A DNA stretch of 64,000 bases from G958296245 sp963664035 (GTDB lineage: Bacteria; Chloroflexota; Dehalococcoidia; Lucifugimonadales; G958296245): positions 1,054,001-1,118,000 of the forward strand of contig OY760867.2 of NCBI GenBank assembly GCA_963664035.2. The letters run 5' to 3'. A program made the position numbers and the translations under genes. Under the pieces are notes generated by a model, which did not search any database, had not been told where the DNA came from, and saw nothing but the letters and a program-made list of their open reading frames with translations. Shown here in pieces: positions 7,992 through 16,923 of the stretch (the stretch's first letter is position 1; every line of letters begins with the position of its first letter).

Positions 7992-9548
7992 TCAGGATAG
8001 GTTGAAGGCGAACAGCTTCGCGGCCCTGAGCTTGAAGCGCAGCAGCACGGGCTGGCCGGGTCCCTTCCCCAGTTCGGACTCGCCGTTCCAGGTCACCGGG
8101 TGGTCGAGGCGGTCGCCGGCTATGGGGTCGGCGTCCTCGAAGGAGCGGCCGGGGAGGGGGCGCCCCTGCCTATCGGCCGCCTCCACCAGCACGCGGCCGG
8201 CGTGCTTCGTCTGGAGGTTCAGGCCCAGGCGGCTGCCCTCGAGGACGAGCGGCAGCGTGGTGAAGCTGCCCTCCTCGGGCGCTTCCAGCGCTCCCAGCCG
8301 CCCCTCCGGCCAAGTCGCGTAGGCGACCCTGGACCGCATCGTGACCCTGTTCCTGGGGTACTTGTGGGGGTAGAGGTAGCCGGAGTACGGCAGGGCTACC
8401 CGGTTGCCCGCCAGGGGCACGAGGTCCAGGCCGCCGAATACGCACCCGCCATCCCACGACCCGCGCGGCCCGGGCGAGAGCACGGGGTCCCCTGGGACCT
8501 CCGACCAGACGATGCCGTCCGGGCTGGAGAATAGGCGTAGCTCCGTCGTGTCGTCGGCGTGGTGGTACAGCGCGGGGAACATCAGGTGGTGGTCGCCTGT
8601 CCCGGGGTACGTCGTCTTGCTGTTGGTGTACCAGTCGTCGGACGGGTGCAGGCCGGTCGACGGCCAGACGAGCATCTCGGGGCCGGGCCAGCGGCGGAAG
8701 TCGTCCGTCTCCGCCCTGCCTATGGAGCGCCGCCCGTAGAACCAGTTGCACCGCGCGTACCAGACGTAGCGCTCCAACCGCGCGTCGTAGTGGACGACGT
8801 TCATGGTGTCGCTGTAGTGGACCACGAGCGGGCCCGGTATCGCCTTCCAGCGGACGCCATCCGGCGAGACCGCGCCGTACATGCCGGAGAGGTGCTCCAG
8901 ATCGCCGCCGGCGATGGGGTACACGTCGTCCGGGCGGCGCTCCTGGAACTCCCCCAGGATGCGCAGCCTCTCCTCGTCGGTCGCCCCGACGCCGCTCCGC
9001 ACGAACATCTTGAAGCGCTCGCTCTCCGGGGCCGTCGGGTCGACGAACACCTCCGGGCTCTCGCTGCCGGCGGCCTCGGGGCAGGCGCTCCAGTCCACTT
9101 CGCACGTCGTCACGTTGCGCCAGTCGTAGCCGTCGGCGGACTCGGCGTAGTACAGGACGCCGTCGCGGGAGTCCTCGGGCCTCTTGTACCAGGTGCGGTA
9201 GACGCCCTCGTCGTGGATGACGCGAGTGCCGGGCGGGCCGTTCTCGGGGAACGGTTCGCCCTTCTCGGCGGGCTGCGCGGCTATCCGTATGCCCTGCGGG
9301 GCGTCGGTCGGCGCGTAGAAGGCGTCGATCCGCCTGTCCTTCCACTCGGGGGCGTCGTACACCCTGAGCGGTATGGGGCGTCCGTCGCCCGCCGCCCAGT
9401 ACGGCCCTATCAGCCCAAGCTCGCCCGCGAGCACGAATCGCCAGTCCAGGAAGAGGTGGGGGCCGCCCGATAGGCGCAGGTTCGAAGACGGCAGCCACGG
9501 ATGGCCCGCCCGCCTGTCGTGCGCCCTCGCCCTCGCGCCCAGCTTCAT
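7992..9548 (-). CDS. Glycoside-hydrolase-like protein with GH32/GH43-type beta-propeller features
   Basis: A 518-residue protein with the character of a five-bladed beta-propeller of the GH32/GH43/DUF4185 type: repeated aromatic, aspartate-rich strand motifs (YAESADGYDW, YGAVSPDGVRW, LFSSPDGIVW) and a C-terminal beta-sandwich. These spaced 'SPDG.W' blades are typical of sugar-active propellers, but I cannot assign catalytic acids or a substrate. The start is the ATG at 9548, sharing one base with the stop of the upstream membrane-protein gene (TAATG), so the two are probably coupled. A longer N-terminal reading into that gene is unlikely. No signal peptide is visible. Confidence 0.6.
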   Translation of the reverse strand: MKLGARARAHDRRAGHPWLPSSNLRLSGGPHLFLDWRFVLAGELGLIGPYWAAGDGRPIPLRVYDAPEWKDRRIDAFYAPTDAPQGIRIAAQPAEKGEPFPENGPPGTRVIHDEGVYRTWYKRPEDSRDGVLYYAESADGYDWRNVTTCEVDWSACPEAAGSESPEVFVDPTAPESERFKMFVRSGVGATDEERLRILGEFQERRPDDVYPIAGGDLEHLSGMYGAVSPDGVRWKAIPGPLVVHYSDTMNVVHYDARLERYVWYARCNWFYGRRSIGRAETDDFRRWPGPEMLVWPSTGLHPSDDWYTNSKTTYPGTGDHHLMFPALYHHADDTTELRLFSSPDGIVWSEVPGDPVLSPGPRGSWDGGCVFGGLDLVPLAGNRVALPYSGYLYPHKYPRNRVTMRSRVAYATWPEGRLGALEAPEEGSFTTLPLVLEGSRLGLNLQTKHAGRVLVEAADRQGRPLPGRSFEDADPIAGDRLDHPVTWNGESELGKGPGQPVLLRFKLRAAKLFAFNLS

Positions 9549-10267
9549 TATCGGGGCCGCCCTCCGCCCGACGGCTCTCTCGCCGGGTCGCGGAATATCT
9601 CGGCCATGCCGAGGCCGGTCTGCTTGCGGATCCCAGTTACGAGGTACAGGACGCCAATCACGAGCAGGGCCGCGCATGGGACCACTATGACCGGGAAGCT
9701 GAGCGCCGTCATCCTGCCGAGCTCCTGGTTGAAGGCGGTCGTCCCGGCGGGGCTGACGACGATCACCCGCGCCAGCGCGTAGTTCAGCGCGGCTGACAGC
9801 AGGAACGACGCCCCGAGGATGTAGGTCGTATGGACGAGCCGGCGCTCGAAGGCGTCCCGCGTACCCTTCTCATCCAGCGCCGCGCCCACGCGCTCGAAGT
9901 CGATGACCTGGCGCATGAGGGAGCGCACCAGGGGGTATCGCGTCCACAGCGACCCGACCACCGCCGCCCCGATGACCAGCGGGATCCCCGCCTCCTTGAC
10001 GGCCACCCACTGCGGGTCGAGCTCGAGCAGTCCGATGCCCCCGGTGAGCAGCACGCCCACGATTCCCAGGACGGAGAGCAGGTTGAAGTTCCTGCGGCGT
10101 ACCAGGTCGTAGCAGCCGTACCCCAGCGGGAACGCCAGCGCCACCACGAGGCCGCCAGCGGGGCCCAGCCTGTCCTCGCCGCTCAGCAGCGTCAGCACCG
10201 CCACCGGCGCGACGACGTTCAGCAGCAGGCTGAGCAGCGGGTTTTCCTTCTTGGCGTTCGCGTCCAT
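9548..10267 (-). CDS. Six-helix membrane protein, VC0807-like
   Basis: A 239-residue integral membrane protein with about six hydrophobic segments and the short hydrophilic signature DLVRRRNFNLLS, resembling VC0807-family proteins, which are distantly related to YciB-type septation proteins. No enzymatic motif is visible. GGGAGAG precedes the ATG at 10267. A longer frame runs upstream only because it reads into the miniature element at 10284-10398, so that extension is rejected. It is coupled to the downstream propeller gene by a one-base overlap; the functional link is unknown. Confidence 0.7.
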   Translation of the reverse strand: MDANAKKENPLLSLLLNVVAPVAVLTLLSGEDRLGPAGGLVVALAFPLGYGCYDLVRRRNFNLLSVLGIVGVLLTGGIGLLELDPQWVAVKEAGIPLVIGAAVVGSLWTRYPLVRSLMRQVIDFERVGAALDEKGTRDAFERRLVHTTYILGASFLLSAALNYALARVIVVSPAGTTAFNQELGRMTALSFPVIVVPCAALLVIGVLYLVTGIRKQTGLGMAEIFRDPAREPSGGGRPR

Positions 10268-10283
10268 AGCTCTCCCACGGCAA

Positions 10284-10398
10284 CTGTTCAGAGTTGGTGC
10301 GTTCCTCGTCCAGGGCGCCCACAAGGGACGCCCCTACGACTACGGCTTCCATCCCGTAGGGTGCAGCCCTTGTGGCTGCCCTCCTGTACTCTGAACAG
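10284..10398. mobile_element. 115-bp miniature element, single-unit form of the 51-kb array
   Basis: Ends are an exact 11-bp inverted repeat, CTGTTCAGAGT and ACTCTGAACAG. The interior is a long imperfect palindrome, built from an AGGGCGCCCACAAGGG-type half and an AGGGCAGCCACAAGGG-type half. Read on the minus strand it matches the 51354-52425 element end to end, except that the latter has 15 additional 64-bp units. It encodes no protein and looks like a MITE moved in trans. Between its right end and the transposase remains I see nothing. Confidence 0.8.
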
Positions 10399-10565
10399 GT
10401 ACCTCCCACGCCGCGCCCTTTCGCGTGGCGGCGGACTATAGTATACATTCGCCGTGAGCACCGAGGCGGACGCGGAGATGCTGGAGGCGGGATATCCGAG
10501 TGACGGGCGTACCTGCGCCGCCACCTTATAGCGACGATGAGCTTAGCTTAGTGGACGTGACTGTC

Positions 10566-11002
10566 CTACTGCTGCCTGGCTGCGCTTACCAGGGCCTTTT
10601 CAAAGTCAGGGTGGGAGTAGGACGACAGATGGCTGGGCATCGAGTCTCTGTGCTCTGCCCGTGAGAGGCTCCTTCGATGACCAGAGCGATGGTTTCGGCA
10701 AGGCTCGTATCGGCGTAGAGCGCATCTCCACTCAGCACTTTCAGACTCGGAAAGTGTGCCGACAGCGACCGGATCCACTCCTCGGCCGCTCTCGGCTCAT
10801 GGCGAGCTATCTCCACCTGGTCCAGCGCCATCGACCCCTCCCGGCTGAACAGATGCAACAGCTTCAACTGCTCATCGTCCTCCCAAACGCCCCGCACACT
10901 CTTGCCGTCCATCGACACCACGTCTATCTCGTTGCCCCGCAACTCGGCCAACTTCAACACCAAGCCCATCAGAGCGACGCGCACCTCCGATATGGACACC
11001 AT
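10566..11002 (-). pseudogene. Transposase fragment, ISAs1-like DDE type
   Basis: The 138-codon reading frame contains DGKSVRG near residue 30 and VLSGDALYADTSLAE near residue 90. These resemble the first catalytic aspartate region (DGKxxRG) and the second (GDALx) of ISAs1/H-repeat transposases. The match stops after ALVIEG, where the catalytic glutamate region should follow, and the remaining residues look unrelated. The N-terminal DNA-binding part is also missing. Remnant and non-functional. Confidence 0.6.
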
Positions 11003-11255
11003 TCCCCAGATCCACCACCTAGCGTTATTGGTGTGGACTTTGCGGTTCTACAGGGACATGTTCGTCGTCGCCTCGGCGTCACATATGCTCAGATTGGGCC
11101 GTAGGGGGGGTTGGACGACGTTTTGAGGGTATTGGGGCGGCCTGATGCCAAGCGGCGGCTCTGTTGAGTCCAAGGAAGGCATGGCCCGGCCAGACGACAC
11201 CGCTGAGTCGCCTTCAACCGATGGTCCCTTCTCCCTACCGGGTGCGCCTATGCCG

Positions 11256-12054
11256 TTACGGCTCGGCAGCCAGCGCCGATAGCCTCTGCCGCGCTCTGAG
11301 CACCAACTCGTATGAGGGGTGTCCACGCGCCAGGCGTATGATCAGCCTTCGAGCGTGCCGTATGACCCGGCCAGCAAGGGCGATCAGGTTGAAGCGGACC
11401 GCTTTCAGACGCTTGCGGCTGGTACGCCCTGTACTTCCTGTAGCTGAAGAGCGCCTCCTGCTTGTGCGTCTCCACCAGGGTCGCGTCCATGTCCAGAGTC
11501 GCCACGGTGTGAGGCGAACGGCTCTGAACGAAGCCCACCATCTCGGCGTTGACCTCCCAGAGACCGCGCAGCGCCTGGTTGGGCGTAGGGATGAATGCCC
11601 GGTGAGCTTGCCGCCGAGACTCCTCGTCTGCGTCGTTGAATCCCGACAGGTACCGGAACACCGCAGACTCCGACGGTACGGTCCGACGCCGCTCCACACG
11701 CCATCTCTCGCCCAACGCTACGCGCTCCCTGCGACTCATCCCGACCGTCTCCGTCTCTCGAAGCACCCGGCAGAACCCCTCGTCCTTCTCAAGGACATCC
11801 AGGTCGGACACCGACTCGCCGCCCGCAAGAGCCTGCCCCGTACTCGATACGGGGTTCAGCAGTATCAGCGAGGTGACTATCTGGCTGTCCGTCCAGCCCT
11901 GACCGCCTCTACGCAACCCCACGCAGCGCTCTATCGATGACTTCAACCCGCACACCTGTATCAACTCCAGGTACGTCGGTAGGCCCGACAGCGCCGTCAT
12001 ACCCGTCGTGCTCTTCTCCCCGGCATACTGGAACGGCAGGGCGACTTGCTTCAT
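11256..12054 (-). pseudogene. IS1380-family transposase, internally deleted and frameshifted
   Basis: From the ATG at 12054 the frame reads a typical IS1380 N-terminus (GGESVSDLDVLEKDEGF) up to TLDMDATLVETHKQEALFSY, which contains the first catalytic aspartate, then KYRAYQP. At that point the frame is lost, and the typical C-terminal end (LKAVRFNLIALAGRVIRHAR) follows at once in another frame, ending at 11256. The central half with the remaining catalytic residues is deleted. A nine-codon stretch (PVSSTGQAL) also interrupts the N-terminal part in frame. This is a dead deletion derivative; terminal inverted repeats could not be identified. Confidence 0.8.
11836..11854. repeat. Palindrome inserted inside the IS1380 transposase
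   Basis: CCCCGTA-CTCGA-TACGGGG forms a 7-bp stem with a 5-base loop. It encodes most of the extra PVSSTGQAL stretch between LLN and AGGES, a place where IS1380 proteins normally have no insertion. It looks like a small dispersed palindromic repeat that landed in frame. Confidence 0.55.
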
Positions 12055-12175
12055 AATAGATGCACCTCGTTGATGATAGTTTCCCTCGTTCAAGAAACAT
12101 CATAGCCCGCTTCAACACGGGCGCCAACGAGGTCTCTCATTTACCTAGGTGGGGAATCGGGGTTCCGATCAGGTC

Positions 12176-12204
12176 TTGACTTACGCGAACGCGCGTGCTA
12201 CGGT
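12176..12204 (+). promoter_or_regulatory. Probable promoter for comM and the downstream cluster
   Basis: TTGACT (12176-12181), 17 bases, TACGGT (12199-12204), about 105 bases before the comM start. It is the only promoter-like sequence I see before a run of seven close-set genes. Confidence 0.45.
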
Positions 12205-12309
12205 CTTCCGGTGACCGCGATTAGACTGCCCCGTTCGGGCCGGGCAGCGCCGTTTGACCCGCCTGCGCGGGTGGACGTACCATCTGCCCCACGGAGTTGC
12301 TGACGCCCC

Positions 12310-13845
12310 TTGCTAGCCAAATCGACAACGTGCGCGGTAGTGGGCCTCGACGGCTACATCGTCGAGGTCGAGGTGGACATCTCGCCCGGCCTGCCGGCAT
12401 TCCACGTCGTCGGCCTGCCCGACGCCGCCGTGCAGGAGGCCCGCGAGCGCGTCCGCGCCGCGATACGCAACTCCGGCTGCGAGTTCCCGCTGCGCCGCAT
12501 CGCCGCGAGCCTCGCGCCCGCCGACCTGAGAAAGGCGGGGCCCGCATACGACCTGCCCCTCGCGCTGGCGGTGCTGCTCTCCTCCGGACAGATAGCGCAG
12601 CTTCCCGAATCGGCCATCTTCCTCGGCGAGCTCGCCCTGGACGGCGGCCTCCGGCACACGAACGGCATACTGCCCATGGCGGCGGTCGCCAGGGAGCAGG
12701 GCTACCGGCAGGTCTTCGTGCCCTCCGTCGACGCCCAGGAGGCCGTGCTGGTCGCCGGCATCGACGTCGTGCCGGTCGCGACCCTCGCCGAGCTGGTATC
12801 CCACCTGAGGGGCGAGAGCCACATCGCCTCCGCGAACCCGGCCGCCGCCGCGAACGCCGCAGGGGAGAGCGCGGCGGCCAGTCCAGCGGGCCGGGTGGAC
12901 ATGGCCGACATACGGGGGCAGGAGCACGCGAAGCGCGCCCTGGAGGTCGCCGCCGCAGGCGGCCACAACCTGCTCATGCTCGGCCCGCCCGGCAGCGGCA
13001 AGACCCTGCTCGCCAGGACGCTGCCCTCCGTACTGCCCGCGCTCACCAACGACGAGGCCCTGGACGTGACCAAGATATACAGCGTCAGCGGCCTGCTGCC
13101 GCAGTCGGCGCCCCTGATCACCGAGCGCCCGTTCAGGGCGCCCCACTACACGATCTCGAACGCCGGACTGGTCGGCGGAGGCAGGCTGCCGAGGCCGGGG
13201 GAGATCACCCTGAGCCACCGGGGTGTGCTCTTCCTGGACGAACTCCCCGAGTTCGGACACTCCGTCCTGGAGGTGCTGCGCCAGCCCATCGAGGACAAGA
13301 TCGTGACGATCAGCCGCGCCCAGGGCACCCTCACCTTCCCCGCCAACTTCATGATGGTCGCGGCTATGAACCCGTGCCCGTGCGGCTACTACGGCGACCA
13401 GGTGCGCGAGTGCATCTGCTCGCCGAGCGCCGTGTCCAGGTACAAGAAGCGCATCAGCGGGCCGCTGCTCGACCGGATCGACCTGTTCGTGGAGGTGCCC
13501 CGGATCGAGTACGAGAAGCTGGTCCAGCCCAACCGCGCCGAGACCTCGGAGCGCATACGCGGCCGCATCGAGAAGGCCCGGTCCGTGCAGGGCGCCCGGT
13601 TCGCGGGGATGGACATCGTGTCCAACTCCGAGATGGGGCCGGTGGAGGTGTGGGACCACTGCCCGGTGGAGGACTCGGCCAGGGGCATGCTGCAGGCGGC
13701 CATGAAGCAGATGCACCTGTCGGCCCGCGGCTACCACCGCATACTCAAGGTCGCCCGCACCCTCGCCGACCTCGCAGGCGCGCCCAGCATCGGCCCGTCC
13801 CAACTCGCCGAAGCCCTCCAGTACCGCCCCACCAGCTGGGGCTAA
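12310..13845 (+). CDS. comM: ComM/YifB-type Mg-chelatase-like AAA+ ATPase
   Basis: A 511-residue protein of the ComM family. In Vibrio, ComM is a hexameric branch-migration helicase that integrates imported single-stranded DNA during natural transformation. The N-terminal Lon-protease-like domain (GLPDAAVQEARERVRAA) is followed by Walker A GPPGSGKT (residues 225-232), Walker B GVLFLDELPEF, and the cysteine motif NPCPCGYYGD with CICSP that marks the family. The C-terminal chelatase domain is complete. The start is a TTG; GGAG lies 13 bases upstream, so initiation may be weak. Only 16 bases separate it from the DUF433 gene, so the defence cluster may be co-transcribed with it. Confidence 0.93.
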   Translation: MLAKSTTCAVVGLDGYIVEVEVDISPGLPAFHVVGLPDAAVQEARERVRAAIRNSGCEFPLRRIAASLAPADLRKAGPAYDLPLALAVLLSSGQIAQLPESAIFLGELALDGGLRHTNGILPMAAVAREQGYRQVFVPSVDAQEAVLVAGIDVVPVATLAELVSHLRGESHIASANPAAAANAAGESAAASPAGRVDMADIRGQEHAKRALEVAAAGGHNLLMLGPPGSGKTLLARTLPSVLPALTNDEALDVTKIYSVSGLLPQSAPLITERPFRAPHYTISNAGLVGGGRLPRPGEITLSHRGVLFLDELPEFGHSVLEVLRQPIEDKIVTISRAQGTLTFPANFMMVAAMNPCPCGYYGDQVRECICSPSAVSRYKKRISGPLLDRIDLFVEVPRIEYEKLVQPNRAETSERIRGRIEKARSVQGARFAGMDIVSNSEMGPVEVWDHCPVEDSARGMLQAAMKQMHLSARGYHRILKVARTLADLAGAPSIGPSQLAEALQYRPTSWG

Positions 13846-13861
13846 GCGAGGGAGGCGCCTC

Positions 13862-14551
13862 ATGACATCCATGATCGCTGAGCGCAAAGTAGAGCCGTGG
13901 CGCAGGCGCCTGTACCTGCCCGCATACCGGGTCGCCGAGGCGGCCAGGTACTCGGGCACATCCGCCCAGACCGTGACGCGCTGGCGCCATCACGGAGGTC
14001 AGCTAGGGCCGGCTTTGCCGGGCCGGCCGAAGCGACAACACCTGTCCTACCTGGAACTGGTGGAGGTGGCCTTCGTCGCCACCTTTCGCAAGCTCGGCGT
14101 GCCGCTTCAGCGGATCCGCAGGGCGAGGGCCTATGCCGCCCAGGTGCTGGGCTCCGAGCACCCATTCGCCGAGTACAGGTGGCTTACCGAAGGCCATCAC
14201 GCAATGCTGCGCCTGGGCGAGTTGGAAGACGACGCTTCCGTGAGCAACCTCGTCGTCGCGGACTCGCACGGGCAGATCGCCTGGCAGGAGATGGTCGGCC
14301 AGCGGTTCACGCAGTTCGACTACGATCAGGGTCTCGCCCTCATATGGTACGTGGCGGGGCGAGACAGCATGGTCGTCATCGACCCCAGGACCTCCTTCGG
14401 GGCTCCTACGGTGAGGGGCATCCCCACCTGGGTCCTGAAGGGACGCTGGAGCGCCGGCGAGAGCATCTCCGACATCCAAGCCGACTTCGGACTGAGCGAG
14501 GAAGAGAGTATGGACGGCCTCCTGTTCGAAGGTATCAGCCTGGCCGCTTGA
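13862..14551 (+). CDS. DUF433-domain antitoxin with N-terminal helix-turn-helix
   Basis: A 229-residue protein that probably represses and neutralises the toxin encoded next. Residues about 20-75 form a MerR-like helix-turn-helix (RVAEAARYSGTSAQTVTRWRHH, split as RVAEAARYSG and TSAQTVTRW). The C-terminal 60 residues are a DUF433 domain (IDPRTSFGAPTVRGIPTW, then SISDIQADFGLS), the type found in VapB45-like antitoxins. GGGAGG precedes the ATG. It lies 16 bases after comM and 14 before the PIN-like gene. The TA role rests on the family and the gene order. Confidence 0.8.
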   Translation: MTSMIAERKVEPWRRRLYLPAYRVAEAARYSGTSAQTVTRWRHHGGQLGPALPGRPKRQHLSYLELVEVAFVATFRKLGVPLQRIRRARAYAAQVLGSEHPFAEYRWLTEGHHAMLRLGELEDDASVSNLVVADSHGQIAWQEMVGQRFTQFDYDQGLALIWYVAGRDSMVVIDPRTSFGAPTVRGIPTWVLKGRWSAGESISDIQADFGLSEEESMDGLLFEGISLAA

Positions 14552-14565
14552 ACTGGAGACGCCCT

Positions 14566-14982
14566 GTGGTCATGGACGGTCCCACGGAGCCCGGCACGGT
14601 GTTGTTCTTCGACAGAGACGTAGGAGTCACGCTGCCCAAGGCGCTGGGGCTGCTCAAACTGCCGACGCGCGTCGAATATCACCAGGACCACTTCGCCATC
14701 GACGCTCGTGACGACGACTGGATGCCCACGGTGGGCGGCCTGGGGTGGACACTGGTAGGCCACGATAGCCGACACCACCAGGAAGAGTCCGAGGTATCGG
14801 CCATCAAACAGCATCGGATAGGGTGCTTCTACCTGTGGGGGGCTGAAGCGGTGAGATGGGAGAAGATGCGGTGCTTCCTGCGCGCCTACGAGAACATCCT
14901 CGAAGCCGCGGCCATGACCCCGCGGCCCTTCATCTATAGAGTCACCGAGAGGGGCCGCCTCGCGTCAGTAACCATTCCATAG
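14566..14982 (+). CDS. PIN-like toxin (VapC45 type)
   Basis: A 138-residue protein resembling the VapC45/PIN-like domain: an early acidic start LFFDRDVG, the central ARDDDWMPTVGGLGWTLVGHD with clustered aspartates, and a downstream glutamate. PIN toxins are Mg2+-dependent RNases. Starts are possible at GTG 14566 or ATG 14572; the GTG is chosen because GGAG stands 7 bases before it, against 13 for the ATG. With the DUF433 gene it forms a plausible type II toxin-antitoxin pair. The Phd antitoxin gene follows after 15 bases. Confidence 0.72.
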   Translation: MVMDGPTEPGTVLFFDRDVGVTLPKALGLLKLPTRVEYHQDHFAIDARDDDWMPTVGGLGWTLVGHDSRHHQEESEVSAIKQHRIGCFYLWGAEAVRWEKMRCFLRAYENILEAAAMTPRPFIYRVTERGRLASVTIP

Positions 14983-14997
14983 AGATATGGGAACAAC

Positions 14998-15267
14998 ATG
15001 AATATCACCTACTCGACATCCGAAGCCAGAACCCGGTTCGACGAGATCATCCGCCACGTAGGTGACGGCAAGACTATCACCATCTCCTACCGGGGAGAGC
15101 CGGTCGCCGAAGTCCGTCCGCCGGAAGGACCGGAGACGATAGAGCAGAGGACCCAGGAGCTGGAGCGGCGCGGAGTCCTGATCGGACCCCGTGGGCCAAG
15201 GACTCCATTCGAAGGCGGCGCGTACGTGCCCGGCGCCTTGGACGCGTTCTTCGAGGAGCGCGACTGA
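14998..15267 (+). CDS. Phd/YefM-family antitoxin without an adjacent toxin
   Basis: An 89-residue Phd/YefM protein: the N-terminal dimerisation and DNA-binding part reads EARTRFDEIIRHV and TISYRGEPVAEVRP, and the toxin-binding tail ends VPGALDAFFEERD. Such genes normally precede a VapC or Doc toxin by a few bases. Here the next gene, 16 bases later, is a methyltransferase-nuclease fusion. Either the toxin was replaced, or the antitoxin now serves as a regulator of the restriction cluster. Confidence 0.85.
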   Translation: MNITYSTSEARTRFDEIIRHVGDGKTITISYRGEPVAEVRPPEGPETIEQRTQELERRGVLIGPRGPRTPFEGGAYVPGALDAFFEERD

Positions 15268-15283
15268 CTATGGGGTTGCCACG

Positions 15284-16903
15284 ATGACCAACACCCTCTA
15301 CTACGGCGACAACCTCGACATACTCCGGCAGCACGTCCCCGACGAGTCGGTCGACCTCGTTTACCTTGACCCGCCCTTCAACTCCAACGCCAGCTACAAC
15401 GTGCTCTTCAAGGAGCAGTCCGGCGAGGCCTCCCCCGCGCAGATCAGGGCCTTTACCGACACCTGGGAGTGGACGCAGGAGGCCGAGCGCACCTACGAGC
15501 GGGAGATCATCGCCAACCCACGCGCGCCCGCCAACGTCAAGGAGATGGTCTCCGCCTTCCGCCAGTTCATCGGCAGCAACGCCATGATGGCCTACCTCGT
15601 CATGATGACGCCCCGCCTCGTCGAGCTTAGCCGCGTCCTCAAGTCCACCGGCTCCATCTACCTCCATTGCGACCCCACGGCCAGCCACTACCTCAAGCTG
15701 CTCATGGATGCTGTGTTTGGGCCAGAGAACTTCCAGAGCGAAATCATCTGGAAACGCCAGAGCGCTCATAGCGATGCACGGCGCTACGGTTCGGTACATG
15801 ACACGATACTGTTCTATGCCAAGACTGGCTCTCCTGTCTGGAATCCTTCATTCCAGCCTTATGACTCCGAATACGTCGAACAGTACTATCGTTACGTGGA
15901 TGACGACGGACGTCGGTTTATGTCCGGTGACTTGGGCACTTCCGGACTTCAGGGAGGAGGCTACGAATACGAGTGGAAAGGTGTAAGCCGTGTCTGGCGT
16001 GTCCCTGTCAAAACGATGGAGCAACTTGATGCCGAGGGACGCATCTTCTATACCCGCAACGGCATTCCGAGGATCAAACGGTATCTCGATGAGGCTAAGG
16101 GCAACCCCGTTCAGGATGTTTGGCCAGACATCCAATCACTCCGGTCTTGGCATAATGAGCGGCTCGGCTACCCCACCCAGAAGCCGCAGGCCTTACTGGA
16201 GCGCATCATCCAAGCGTCCTCAAACGAGGGCGACGTGGTGCTCGACCCGTTCTGCGGCTGCGGCACCGCCGTCGCTGCCGCCGAGAACCTCAAGCGCCGC
16301 TGGATCGGCATCGACGTCACCCACCTGGCCGTCGCCCTCATGAAGAGCCGGCTCAGGACCGCCTTCGACCTCCACCCCGGCGCCGACTACGAGGTCGTCG
16401 GGGAGCCCGCGGACGTGGGCGGCGCCCGCGCCCTGGCCGAGCAGGACCGCTACCAGTTCCAGTACTGGGCCATGTCGCTCCTGGAGGCGCAGCCCCGCGA
16501 GGACCGGCGCAGGGGCGCCGACAGGGGAATCGACGGCGTCATCCACTTCATCGACGGCCCCCGCAACTCCACGAAGAAGGCCATCGTACAGGTCAAGAGC
16601 GGCAGGGTCTCGTCGCCCCTCATCCGCGACCTGAGGGGCGCCGTCGAGCGCGAGAAGGCCGATCTCGGCCTCTTCATCAGCCTGGAGGAGCCGACCCGCG
16701 ACATGCGCGCGGAGGCCGCCAGCGCCGGCTTCTACCGCTCCGACGTATGGCAGCGCGACTACCCCAGGATGCAGATACGCACCGTCGCCGAGCTTCTCGC
16801 GGGCAACGAGTTCGACATCCCGTACGCCCCGTCCATGTACCAGCCCGCCCAGCGCGTCCAGCGCCCCGAAGGCCGCCAAGCCGCCATGGACGACACGGTG
16901 TAG
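15284..16903 (+). CDS. DNA methyltransferase fused to an Mrr-like nuclease domain
   Basis: A 539-residue protein. The first 380 or so residues are an amino-methyltransferase with motif IV DPPF (29-32) before motif I DPFCGCGT (321-328), the beta-group order. The C-terminal part has D417 (DRGIDG) and Q436-V-K438 (AIVQVKSG), the spacing of an Mrr-type PD-(D/E)xK nuclease. A single chain could therefore modify and cut DNA, as in type IIG enzymes, although no helicase is present. The middle, about 15,705-16,190, should be the target-recognition region; it is clearly less GC-rich than both flanks, which suggests it was exchanged by recombination. It lies 20 bases before the ATPase gene. Confidence 0.82.
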   Translation: MTNTLYYGDNLDILRQHVPDESVDLVYLDPPFNSNASYNVLFKEQSGEASPAQIRAFTDTWEWTQEAERTYEREIIANPRAPANVKEMVSAFRQFIGSNAMMAYLVMMTPRLVELSRVLKSTGSIYLHCDPTASHYLKLLMDAVFGPENFQSEIIWKRQSAHSDARRYGSVHDTILFYAKTGSPVWNPSFQPYDSEYVEQYYRYVDDDGRRFMSGDLGTSGLQGGGYEYEWKGVSRVWRVPVKTMEQLDAEGRIFYTRNGIPRIKRYLDEAKGNPVQDVWPDIQSLRSWHNERLGYPTQKPQALLERIIQASSNEGDVVLDPFCGCGTAVAAAENLKRRWIGIDVTHLAVALMKSRLRTAFDLHPGADYEVVGEPADVGGARALAEQDRYQFQYWAMSLLEAQPREDRRRGADRGIDGVIHFIDGPRNSTKKAIVQVKSGRVSSPLIRDLRGAVEREKADLGLFISLEEPTRDMRAEAASAGFYRSDVWQRDYPRMQIRTVAELLAGNEFDIPYAPSMYQPAQRVQRPEGRQAAMDDTV

Positions 16904-16923
16904 AATCGGACAGGGGTGCGCGG

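Noticed and set aside
10267..10324. N-terminal extension of the membrane protein gene at 9548
   Set aside because: The extension is the translated end of the miniature element; a proper ribosome-binding site stands before the ATG at 10267.
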